This document shows, piece by piece, positions 1-5,378 of a stretch of DNA of 6,424 nt. The stretch comes from an uncultured Bacteroidota bacterium. GTDB taxonomy: Bacteria > Bacteroidota > Bacteroidia > Flavobacteriales > Flavobacteriaceae. The notes under the pieces are model-generated. The model ran no database searches. It was given only the letters and a program-made list of their open reading frames with translations, and was not told the origin of the DNA. The position numbers and the translations under genes were made by a program. Numbering within the stretch: position 1 is the stretch's first letter; every line of letters begins with the position of its first letter. The stretch covers positions 1 through 6,424 of the forward strand of contig CAIJFC010000134.1 of NCBI GenBank assembly GCA_903819815.1, in the 5' to 3' direction.

Positions 1-1
1 A

Positions 2-1516
2 ATATTTAATTCGTCAGAAAGAATATCTAATTATGCTTTAATTCATCAAAAAGCATTTCTATTAAATACCAATCCCGATGCTAGGATAGCACATTTCAAC
101 TCATTATTAAATTCTGACTTCTTTGGTGATTTTGAATTAGAAGAATTGATTGATTTTATTTCTTTAAAGTCTGATTTCAGTGAAAATAAGAATTCTAAAT
201 ACGTTCAGAACAATAAAAAAGAGGAAGAAGATATTGAAGAAGTAGAAGCAATATCAGAAGAAGAGTTCAATAAAAACAGTGCCAATTTTATTGGTAACGA
301 AAGCTTTAATAATTATACAACTTCTAGGATTGAAGAGTTTCTTAATAGTTTAAATTTTGAAGAAAATTCAGTTGATGATGTTTCCGAAAGTATAGAAGAC
401 GCTGCTTTAATAGCTGGAGTAGATGGTTTAGACGATCCAGAAAAAAGTATTCCAACAAAAAGAATTGATATACCATTTGAAACAGGTTTAAGAATTGGAT
501 ATAAAATTGAAAAAACAATAGAAAAAATCACAAAATCATTATATCCTCAAAAAGCAAATCATTTAAAAATAATAAAACTTCCAGAAGCTAACAGCTTAGC
601 TACATTGCATCAACTAAATGCACTATTAATTGGGTTTCACATTATTTTAAAGAAAAGACACGAAAGCTATTTTGAAAATAGATCATTGTTAAAATTACAA
701 TATTCAGATAGCAATATTTTGTACACTATAGAAAAACAATTTTTAATTGAAAAGCTTGAAAAACAAGTGGGTAATCTTAAAAATGAGGTCAGTTATACAA
801 TCAATGAAAATAAGGTTAATGCGCTCAAAGAATATGTAAAAGGCAAAGCAGCTATTGAAATTAAATATGTTGACGAAACAGCAAGCCAAACACTTACACA
901 CTCCTATTTTTCACCTAGATTTTGGAGTAATGAGAGCAATCACCTTTGTATAAATGATTTTCTAAAAGACGGTTTAGGAACTTATTTATTGCTTCTTACA
1001 AAACAAGTTGAAATCAAAGACGACAAGGAAAATGCCGTTTGGGTTGAGAAAAAAAGAAGGTTAAAATTATTAAGTATTTGTACTATCTTAAATTATAATT
1101 GGACCATAAATCATCAAGACACTAAAAAATTATTACTCTTAAACATATTCCATTACCTTGGAAACAATGAAGATTTTGAAACCCTTACAAAGGATTTAGA
1201 GAATTACATCGAAAAACTAAACTTGAATTCATTTGTAAAATCTGAAATTTTTATAAATGTTACTGATTTATATAAACAGTATTTGAATTGGTTAAATCAG
1301 TATAATACTGATGTTAAAGTTTTAAAGAGAGAATTAAATAACTGGAGTGAGAATAACATTATTTATAGTAAAACCTATGGTTTTTCAAAAATTGTCAATT
1401 TCTATAAAAGTAAATTAGTAAATCTTGAAACACCTCTAGGAATATATGACCAAGAAAGGAATGTATTTGGCTTTGTAGAAGTATTTGTCGGTTTGCAACC
1501 TGTATTCTTTAATTAA
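2..1516 (+). CDS. Unrecognised large protein, C-terminal 504 residues (5' end outside window)
   Basis: The reading frame is open from the first bases of the window to a TAA at 1514-1516, so this is the 3' part of a longer gene. The first possible internal start is a TTG at 146, but the sequence upstream of it reads as ordinary protein without a stop, so I do not take 146 as the real start. The visible part is soluble-looking, with no membrane segment. It has a strongly acidic, Glu-rich linker encoded around 215-270 and a second acidic stretch (about 365-440), followed by a mostly helical, Lys/Leu/Asn-rich domain to the end. The acidic linker probably separates an N-terminal domain, not seen here, from the C-terminal helical region. 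I recognise no catalytic motif. It could be the C-terminal half of a large defence or mobile-element ATPase or nuclease, but nothing visible proves that. The next gene starts 39 bases later behind its own promoter box. Confidence 0.8.
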   Translation: MFNSSERISNYALIHQKAFLLNTNPDARIAHFNSLLNSDFFGDFELEELIDFISLKSDFSENKNSKYVQNNKKEEEDIEEVEAISEEEFNKNSANFIGNESFNNYTTSRIEEFLNSLNFEENSVDDVSESIEDAALIAGVDGLDDPEKSIPTKRIDIPFETGLRIGYKIEKTIEKITKSLYPQKANHLKIIKLPEANSLATLHQLNALLIGFHIILKKRHESYFENRSLLKLQYSDSNILYTIEKQFLIEKLEKQVGNLKNEVSYTINENKVNALKEYVKGKAAIEIKYVDETASQTLTHSYFSPRFWSNESNHLCINDFLKDGLGTYLLLLTKQVEIKDDKENAVWVEKKRRLKLLSICTILNYNWTINHQDTKKLLLLNIFHYLGNNEDFETLTKDLENYIEKLNLNSFVKSEIFINVTDLYKQYLNWLNQYNTDVKVLKRELNNWSENNIIYSKTYGFSKIVNFYKSKLVNLETPLGIYDQERNVFGFVEVFVGLQPVFFN

Positions 1517-1527
1517 ATATTAATTAA
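1507..1527 (+). repeat. Double TTAATTAA motif before the HEPN gene
   Basis: CTTTAATTAAA, two variable bases, then TTAATTAA. The two palindromic TTAATTAA cores are 11 bp apart, about one helical turn. The motif overlaps the stop codon of the upstream gene and ends just before the -7 box at 1529. The same arrangement, differing only at the two spacer bases, occurs at 5342-5362 upstream of the Rep-like gene. It could be an operator for a shared regulator, but the AT-rich composition makes chance similarity possible. Confidence 0.35.
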
Positions 1528-1528
1528 G

Positions 1529-1536
1529 TACATTTG
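1529..1536 (+). promoter_or_regulatory. Bacteroidota -7 promoter box before the HEPN gene
   Basis: TACATTTG matches the Bacteroidota sigma-A -7 consensus TAnnTTTG and lies 19 bases before the ATG at 1556. I see no convincing -33 TTTG at the usual 19-21 base spacing. The box would give a very short leader for the HEPN gene, separate from the upstream gene's transcript. Confidence 0.45.
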
Positions 1537-1555
1537 ATTTAATAATTAATTCTTT

Positions 1556-2266
1556 ATGGCAGAATATTTTTTAGAACCAAACGGGCAAATTCATGCTGAT
1601 TTGGCATTTAGATTAGGTAAAATAATTGAGCAATATGATTCAGTAGATAAAAGTGAATTATTCAATTTTGACTCTTCATTGTGTTTGTGTATTTTACAAA
1701 ATTTATTGACTATCTATGATGAAAAAGATAAAAATGGAGGTTTTCCATTAACACGAGAAAATGAATATTATGATAAAAATTGTAATATTCATAAAAAAAA
1801 TTAATTAAACATTTCAAAAAACTTAATTGAATTTGACAATAACGAATCTATTATAACTGTAGGTGATTTTTTAAAAAATTTAAGGAATGCAATGTCACAT
1901 CCTACAGCAATTAATCTAAAAAGTAAATTTCCTTCAACTGGATATTTTTCTAATTCTGAAAGCAAAAAAATTAAATCTTATACTTTTATAAATTCTCCAG
2001 ATGTTAATAAAAGTTCACTCAGGTTTTTTCACGACGAAAAAGAATCTTATAATTTTATAAAAAATAAAGAGCATGATTTTAAAATCAAAAAAGTAGGTTT
2101 TAAGTATTGCATTACAAATCCAAGGATAACAATAATTAATTTAAAAGTTAATGAATTAAAAAAAATAACTCTTAAATTAGCTAAACTTCTTTCTCAGCCT
2201 GTTCAAAAAAATTGGGACGGTTTAACATTTAATGATAATATTTTAAATATTGATTATGCAGCATAA
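1556..2266 (+). pseudogene. HEPN-family RNase, interrupted by an in-frame stop
   Basis: Read through one TAA at 1802-1804 (codon 83), this frame gives a protein of about 236 residues. HEPN proteins are typically metal-independent RNases found in toxins and abortive-infection systems. Before the stop, the segment FDSSLCLCILQNLLTIYDEK resembles the first conserved helix of a HEPN group. After the stop, LRNAMSHP carries the diagnostic RxxxxH motif (R110, H115), followed by TGYF, a FINSPD segment and LAKLLSQPVQKNWDG near the end, an arrangement I recall from HEPN nucleases related to the pEK499_p136 type. Both halves are in the same frame, so this is one nonsense codon rather than a simple frameshift. 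The stop follows directly on a run of eight A's (1793-1800). The only ATG in the second half, 1892, lies after R110, so neither half alone carries the full active site. Expression as two cooperating pieces or by readthrough is possible but less likely than inactivation. The gene starts at the ATG at 1556 and its end overlaps the next gene by 11 bases. Confidence 0.7.
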
Positions 2267-2591
2267 ATTAGAAACATTGAAAGACAAAATTGGAAATGGT
2301 GATTTTCCAAAAGATTTTGAACATTTTGGAGGAGCCAATTTGATAATAACAGATGACAAAAATAGAAATCATTATCCACAAGATATTGTAGTTTTATCAG
2401 AAAATGCTGGCTCATTAAGTTGGTTAGTTTTCGAATTAAAACACATTTTCAATTCTGAATTAGATTCTATAAATAAATATGGTTTCTATACTAACATAGG
2501 AAATCTAATGAATTCGTGTATAAGTGAAGGACTTAATTTAAAAGACACTATGATTTTTGTTGTAAATGATTTGAAGAAAATAAAAATATAA
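2256..2591 (+). CDS. Unrecognised 111-aa protein coupled to the HEPN gene
   Basis: I take the ATG at 2256 (MQHKLETL) as the start. A TTG six bases upstream is in frame but less likely. The start lies inside the last codons of the HEPN gene, an 11-base overlap typical of translational coupling, so the product probably works with the HEPN protein, for example as an antitoxin, regulator or second subunit. That role is inferred from position alone. The protein is soluble, with a basic start, a central strand-like stretch around PQDIVVLSE and SWLVFELKHIF, and a final strand-like segment MIFVVNDLKK. I see no catalytic or DNA-binding motif. It stays open although its partner is broken, which hints that the HEPN mutation is recent. 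The stop at 2589-2591 abuts the palindrome at 2591-2604. Confidence 0.65.
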   Translation: MQHKLETLKDKIGNGDFPKDFEHFGGANLIITDDKNRNHYPQDIVVLSENAGSLSWLVFELKHIFNSELDSINKYGFYTNIGNLMNSCISEGLNLKDTMIFVVNDLKKIKI

Positions 2592-2604
2592 AATAAATTT
2601 ATTT
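2591..2604. promoter_or_regulatory. Perfect 14-bp palindrome beside the -7 box
   Basis: AAATAAATTTATTT is its own reverse complement. It begins on the last base of the preceding stop codon and its final T is the first base of the -7 box at 2604-2611. A dimeric repressor bound here would block RNA polymerase. The position fits an operator, but no regulator gene for it is identified in the window. Confidence 0.35.
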
Positions 2605-2611
2605 ATATTTG
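2604..2611 (+). promoter_or_regulatory. Bacteroidota -7 promoter box before the leader RNA
   Basis: TATATTTG matches TAnnTTTG and is followed by C, as is common in Flavobacteriia. Transcription would begin near 2615-2620, exactly where the GC-richer folded sequence begins. No clear -33 box is seen. This is the best promoter candidate for the cluster 2767-5191. Confidence 0.5.
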
Positions 2612-2720
2612 CACTGTATTTCGAACCCATTAAGGGTACCAACCGAGTGAAGACACCACGGTGGTAAAACAATACGGGCCCGTCCGGTCAAAATAAACGT
2701 AAGTTTACCCAGACACCTTA
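2612..2720 (+). ncRNA. Probable structured leader RNA or small RNA, class unknown
   Basis: This untranslated stretch is clearly richer in GC than its surroundings and starts just after a -7 box. Visible pairings in order are: ACCC 2625-2628 with GGGT 2634-2637; ACCG 2642-2645 with CGGT 2659-2662, enclosing GTG/CAC capped by AAGA; the self-complementary ACGGGCCCGT at 2674-2683; and TAAAC 2694-2698 with GTTTA 2703-2707, capped by a GTAA (GNRA-type) tetraloop. AGACACC occurs twice, at 2651-2657 and 2711-2717. GGGTA at 2634-2638 could instead pair with TACCC at 2706-2710, so two alternative folds are possible, as in a riboswitch. I could not match it to a known riboswitch or ribozyme. It precedes the start at 2767 by about 47 bases and most likely is the leader of that operon. 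A DNA-level role (attachment or binding site) is the alternative. Confidence 0.5.
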
Positions 2721-2729
2721 TTTATCGGA

Positions 2730-2768
2730 ATACAAATAACGATTGTTTAACTAAATCCTTATTTGTAT
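2730..2768 (+). promoter_or_regulatory. Inverted repeat reaching into the start codon
   Basis: ATACAAATAA (2730-2739) and TTATTTGTAT (2759-2768) are perfect reverse complements, 10 bp with a 19-base loop. The right arm covers the bases just before the ATG at 2767 and the first two bases of that codon. In RNA it would hide the ribosome entry region of the first gene of the cluster; in DNA it could be an operator. Confidence 0.45.
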
Positions 2769-3120
2769 GAAAAATTCAATGCAAATTACTTTGAAAAACC
2801 AAGCCTTAATAAAAATAGAGGCTACGGTAAAAAAAACAAATGACACTTTTGTAAAAGTGCATGACCTTCAAGATGGTACTTCGCCATTATTCCTTGAAAT
2901 TGAACATCAACAAATTAACACTGTTTTGGAGCTAAGCAAGGTCTCTCCTTTTGTGCTATTGTATTTCGATGAAGAACTACAATTTACAGGAGCCGCATAT
3001 AGCTTAAATGGCTCAGACAGTTCATTTGGTGTTGGTACTTTGTACAAAAAAATTCTATTACTTCATTACCCAATTGATTTTATATTGGAAGAAGTAGCAT
3101 GTTTAACTTTAATCTCATAG
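2767..3120 (+). CDS. Unrecognised 117-aa protein, first gene of the small-gene cluster
   Basis: The start is the ATG at 2767 (MKNSMQITL); the in-frame ATG at 2779 is a possible alternative. The protein looks mainly beta: alternating hydrophobic stretches at about residues 5-23, 27-45 and 50-70 are followed by a run PFVLLYFDEELQFTGAAY and then LYKKILLLHYP. The second half faintly recalls the C-terminal strands of DUF192 proteins, but the usual DUF192 motifs are absent, so I do not assign it. There is no signal peptide or membrane segment. Its gene holds a perfect 7-bp hairpin (CACTTTT/AAAAGTG, 2844-2859) shortly after the start. The leader RNA and the start-codon hairpin suggest it is where translation of the operon is controlled. 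The next gene starts two bases after its stop. Confidence 0.75.
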   Translation: MKNSMQITLKNQALIKIEATVKKTNDTFVKVHDLQDGTSPLFLEIEHQQINTVLELSKVSPFVLLYFDEELQFTGAAYSLNGSDSSFGVGTLYKKILLLHYPIDFILEEVACLTLIS

Positions 3121-3122
3121 AT

Positions 3123-3419
3123 ATGGAATTTCTATTTATTCAACGTCCTGGAGACAGAGAAAAGATTATGGAGTTTTTAGGCACCTTTAAAAAGAATTCC
3201 AAACAAGAATTAGTCACACATTACAATAGTTCGGTAACAACAGGTATTGTAGGAGTTCATACTCAAGCACAAATGTTAGTTGCTCTGCACAATGCTTTTG
3301 GTGCAACATTTGGAAAATCACCAATTAAAATAGAAGAAAACATTATCATCAGTTTGACTGGTAAGATTGAATTGATTGGTGAAGAGTGGCAGTATATTAA
3401 TAATTCAAAAACAATTTAA
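3123..3419 (+). CDS. Unrecognised 98-aa protein, second gene of the cluster
   Basis: I start it at the ATG at 3123 (MEFLFIQRPGDREK), two bases after the preceding stop. An in-frame ATG at 3099 would add eight residues and overlap the previous gene by 22 bases; it has a purine-rich GGAAGAAG at 3087-3094 in a plausible position, so it stays open. The protein is small and soluble. A beta strand at the N-terminus (EFLFIQ) is followed by a Lys-rich helix. Then comes a Ser/Thr/Gly stretch SSVTTGIVGVHTQAQ, a helix with MLVALHNAFGATFG, and strands IIISLTGKIELIG. The compact alternating pattern suggests a single folded alpha/beta domain. No known family is recognised. It is separated by one base from the next gene. 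Confidence 0.72.
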   Translation: MEFLFIQRPGDREKIMEFLGTFKKNSKQELVTHYNSSVTTGIVGVHTQAQMLVALHNAFGATFGKSPIKIEENIIISLTGKIELIGEEWQYINNSKTI

Positions 3420-3420
3420 T

Positions 3421-4083
3421 ATGCAATATATTATGTCTCGCTATGGTGGTCATGCTATAGTCATTGGTAAAGGAAAAGCAAGTATTGAAAAATTACCTGA
3501 AGATCAATCATTGAAAAATATGTTTGATAATTATGCTACCGAAATTATTCCACAACATTTTTTCATATCCTCTTATGATGCACTTCCTGAATGGATGGGT
3601 GGAATAGATAAATTGTATTTTCCTAAAACTGTAAAATTGGGAACGATAGAACATCAATTTAATGAAGTATTCAGTCAGTATGATACAACGGCCACAACTG
3701 ATATCTACATTGCTAACCATCAATATTCCAATTTATTTGCGGTTTTTATTAAAACACATAAGGAATCATTGAAGTGGGCTATAGATGAATACCAAGAACG
3801 TTATGATTATGTTTTACTAGTCCTCATAAGAGATCAGGACTTAAATTATGATCAAAGTTTAAGCAAGAATACCGGTTATATCGAAAAAATTCTTCTAATA
3901 CTTTTTTACAAAATGGGATTAACATACGAAGGAGATATTGAAGAATTTATTGCTTCTAAAACCTATTTAGGAAAGAAAATATCAAAGGAATTTAAAGAAA
4001 ATATTACTAAAAAGCTGGTAGGAATTGAAACCGATGAGGATTTAAGTAAAATTCTACTAGAATATGAAACTATAAAAAAATAA
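3421..4083 (+). CDS. Unrecognised 220-aa protein, largest gene of the cluster
   Basis: The ATG at 3421 follows the previous stop by one base; ATG 3433 (MSRYGG) is an alternative. An open extension to 3376 lies inside the previous gene and is not credible. The protein begins with RYGGHAIVIGKGKASIE, a strand pair with glycines. Its central part has strand-like DIYIANH, LFAVFI and YVLLVLIRDQD. The C-terminal third, after about residue 150, is helical and Lys/Glu-rich (IEKILLILFYKMG, then KISKEFKENITKKL). The layout is a likely alpha/beta domain followed by a helical domain. I see no Walker, HxH, DDE or similar catalytic signature. As the largest product it is the likeliest effector or scaffold of the operon, which is a guess from size alone. 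Confidence 0.78.
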   Translation: MQYIMSRYGGHAIVIGKGKASIEKLPEDQSLKNMFDNYATEIIPQHFFISSYDALPEWMGGIDKLYFPKTVKLGTIEHQFNEVFSQYDTTATTDIYIANHQYSNLFAVFIKTHKESLKWAIDEYQERYDYVLLVLIRDQDLNYDQSLSKNTGYIEKILLILFYKMGLTYEGDIEEFIASKTYLGKKISKEFKENITKKLVGIETDEDLSKILLEYETIKK

Positions 4084-4088
4084 AACAC

Positions 4089-4532
4089 ATGAGTATCAAT
4101 ATAAAAAATTTAGACGAAAAATGGTATGAACATAAACTGTTCATCAATGGTTATGGAAAATTTCCTTATATAATTTTAAAAACAGGTCACGCAATTTACA
4201 TGCAAATACCAATTCAATTTAATATAAATGGAGATTTTGTCAATAATCCGGGTACCAACATAGAAGGAGTTAGTAGTCAGTCACTTTCAGATTATGAAAT
4301 TGACAAAAAATCTGAACTTCACGATAGAATAATAGAACATTGCAAATGGGTAAAATCCAGAATGGAAGCTGATAAAAATCGACAAGCAAGAATATGTCTT
4401 GTAGAGGGGCCTGAAATAGCGTATTTCTTTGAAGAAAGTGAAATTACTTTTTCAACTTCAATTCCATATGGGGGTACACTTGTAACACAAGAAAATAAAA
4501 TAATAGCAATGAATGTTCAACATTATATATAA
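4089..4532 (+). CDS. Unrecognised 147-aa protein of the cluster
   Basis: The ATG at 4089 lies five bases after the previous stop. The first 60 residues look beta-rich (HKLFIN, FPYIILKTG, AIYMQIPIQFNING), with an Asn/Gly/Ser-rich turn region at 47-66. Residues about 72-99 form a strongly charged helix (DRIIEHCKWVKSRMEADK). The end again looks beta (ARICLVEGPEIAYFF, ITFSTSIPYGGTLV). Tight spacing places it in the same operon as its neighbours. No family is recognised. No membrane segment or signal peptide is present. The single Cys residues at 85 and 103 and the isolated His residues do not form a visible metal site. Confidence 0.77.
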   Translation: MSINIKNLDEKWYEHKLFINGYGKFPYIILKTGHAIYMQIPIQFNINGDFVNNPGTNIEGVSSQSLSDYEIDKKSELHDRIIEHCKWVKSRMEADKNRQARICLVEGPEIAYFFEESEITFSTSIPYGGTLVTQENKIIAMNVQHYI

Positions 4533-4537
4533 AAAAG

Positions 4538-4600
4538 ATGGAAACAAATGTAAAACCTAAGTTCAAACTCCCAATTGAACAGATTTATTCCAATAACTAA
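4538..4600 (+). CDS. 20-residue micro-ORF coupled to the next gene
   Basis: ATG at 4538 to TAA at 4598-4600 encodes METNVKPKFKLPIEQIYSNN. It starts five bases after the previous stop, and its own stop overlaps the next start as TAATG (4598-4602). That overlap is typical of ribosomes passing directly from one gene to the next. It fills exactly the only sizeable gap in the cluster, which argues that it is translated. The peptide is basic at the start and Pro-containing, with no membrane segment. It may be a functional microprotein or may simply deliver ribosomes to the 129-aa gene. Too short for composition to decide. Confidence 0.5.
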   Translation: METNVKPKFKLPIEQIYSNN

Positions 4601-4989
4601 TGACAGAATACAACATAAAAGAAAAGGTTTTCAAAACTTGGGATGAATTATATTTCTTACTTGAACTAACCAGTTCAAAAACGAACGATAAAAAAGTTAT
4701 TATGGAAATCATGAAAACCCAACTTTCAAAAAAAGAAAGTTGGGAGTTGTGTTATGAACGTAAAGAATGGAATCCCATTAATGAAATTGAATTGAAAATA
4801 GACCCATCTAATATATTAAAGTCATTAATATTAAAATGGGAAGAATTAGTAATTGAATCCTATTTTTATCTTCAACAAGCAAGAAAATTAGGAGGAACAT
4901 TGGGGCATAAAATTGGCCCTATATGGTCGTTTCATAAAAGGGAAAAAGAAAAATACGAAAACATGATATTAAAATTAAACATTAAATAA
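4600..4989 (+). CDS. Unrecognised 129-aa helical protein of the cluster
   Basis: The ATG at 4600 overlaps the stop of the 20-residue ORF. The protein looks almost entirely helical and is rich in Lys, Glu and Trp, with segments VFKTWDELYFLLELTSS, KKVIMEIMKTQLSKKESWEL and SLILKWEELVIESYFYLQQARK. A glycine-rich GGTLGHKIGPIW at about 98-109 is followed by a basic end. This could be a small helical adaptor or nucleic-acid binding protein, but no family is recognised. The gene contains a perfect 10-bp inverted repeat with an A7 loop at 4718-4744, unusual for coding sequence of this composition. It is followed after one base by the next gene. Confidence 0.74.
   Translation: MTEYNIKEKVFKTWDELYFLLELTSSKTNDKKVIMEIMKTQLSKKESWELCYERKEWNPINEIELKIDPSNILKSLILKWEELVIESYFYLQQARKLGGTLGHKIGPIWSFHKREKEKYENMILKLNIK
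4718..4744. repeat. Perfect 10-bp hairpin inside the 129-aa gene
   Basis: CCCAACTTTC (4718-4727) and GAAAGTTGGG (4735-4744) are perfect reverse complements around a loop of seven A's. On the + strand no T run follows. On the - strand the hairpin is followed by TTTTC, so it resembles a weak terminator for antisense transcripts. It could also be an mRNA processing or stability element separating parts of the operon. Confidence 0.5.
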
Positions 4990-4990
4990 A

Positions 4991-5191
4991 ATGAAAGAAG
5001 AAATTAAGAAGGATATAATAATAGGAATTATTACACCATGGGGTGTATCTCTAATGAGTAAAAAACTTGAAAATTGGTCTGATGTGGATATTAATGGTTT
5101 TATGTCAATACATTATATTACAGTAAGAACTTCAAAAGAAAATTACGAAAAAGCCTACAGGTTTAAAATAATTCCGGTAGACAATAAATAA
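4991..5191 (+). CDS. Unrecognised 66-aa protein, last gene of the cluster
   Basis: The ATG at 4991 begins one base after the preceding stop. The start is a basic KEEIKKD followed by a hydrophobic IIIGIITPWGVSLM. That stretch is short and broken by Pro and Trp, so I do not read it as a membrane anchor. The centre is SDVDINGFMSIHYITV and the end is charged. The gene holds a small hairpin TACACC-ATGG-GGTGTA (5032-5047). No family is recognised. Tight spacing ties it to the operon, and the 187-base gap that follows suggests the operon ends here. Confidence 0.68.
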   Translation: MKEEIKKDIIIGIITPWGVSLMSKKLENWSDVDINGFMSIHYITVRTSKENYEKAYRFKIIPVDNK

Positions 5192-5231
5192 TTTTCATAT
5201 TACCAGTTGACTTTTCAAAATCTTTTATCTA

Positions 5232-5351
5232 TTAATTAAAAAAGAGAATTACTCTGTTGATGTTAGTCAAAAACAAAGAGGTTATTTAATTCCTCAAAAT
5301 TATCTAATTTCTTGTTTCTACTATATCATAGGACTAATTCTCTTTAATTAA
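5232..5351. repeat. Large imperfect inverted repeat in the gap before the Rep-like gene
   Basis: The left arm 5232-5251 reads TTAATTAAA, three extra A's, then GAGAATTA. The right arm 5335-5351 is TAATTCTCTTTAATTAA. They pair fully apart from the three added A's, with about 83 bases between them. The whole gap 5192-5378 holds no gene with a usable start. One frame, 5211-5351, is open without an ATG and ends exactly at the right arm. The structure could be a weak long-range terminator, a regulator site, part of a replication origin, or a remnant of a small element; no flanking target duplication is visible. Confidence 0.4.
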
Positions 5352-5363
5352 ACTTTAATTAAT
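5342..5363 (+). repeat. Tandem CTTTAATTAA motifs, 11-bp period
   Basis: CTTTAATTAAA at 5342-5352 is followed directly by CTTTAATTAAT at 5353-5363, two near-identical copies one helical turn apart, 15 bases before the ATG at 5379. The motif nearly repeats 1507-1527. The position is right for an operator or an iteron-like binding site for the Rep-like protein. Confidence 0.4.
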
Positions 5364-5378
5364 AGAGATAGATTTACT

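Noticed and set aside
146..148. TTG as the true start of the first gene
   Set aside because: The frame is open upstream to the window edge with protein-like sequence, so the gene most likely begins outside.
313..531. 72-codon reading frame on the - strand
   Set aside because: It lies wholly inside the large + strand gene and reads as its complement, with no promoter or neighbour support.
1892..2266. Independent 124-aa gene
   Set aside because: Its sequence continues the HEPN frame upstream, and starting at 1892 removes the Arg of the RxxxxH motif.
2614..2640. tRNA fragment or tRNA attachment site on the - strand (GGGTTCGAAA)
   Set aside because: The bases around the T-loop-like sequence do not form a T stem, and no acceptor stem is present.
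2767..3120. DUF192 assignment for the 117-aa protein
   Set aside because: Only the C-terminal strand pattern is similar; the conserved DUF192 motifs are missing.
3508..3723. 71-codon reading frame on the - strand
   Set aside because: It is fully contained in the 220-aa + strand gene and has no independent support.
2767..5191. CRISPR array, retron or ubiquitin-like conjugation system
   Set aside because: There is no regularly spaced repeat array, no reverse transcriptase motif, and no visible E1, E2 or JAB signatures.
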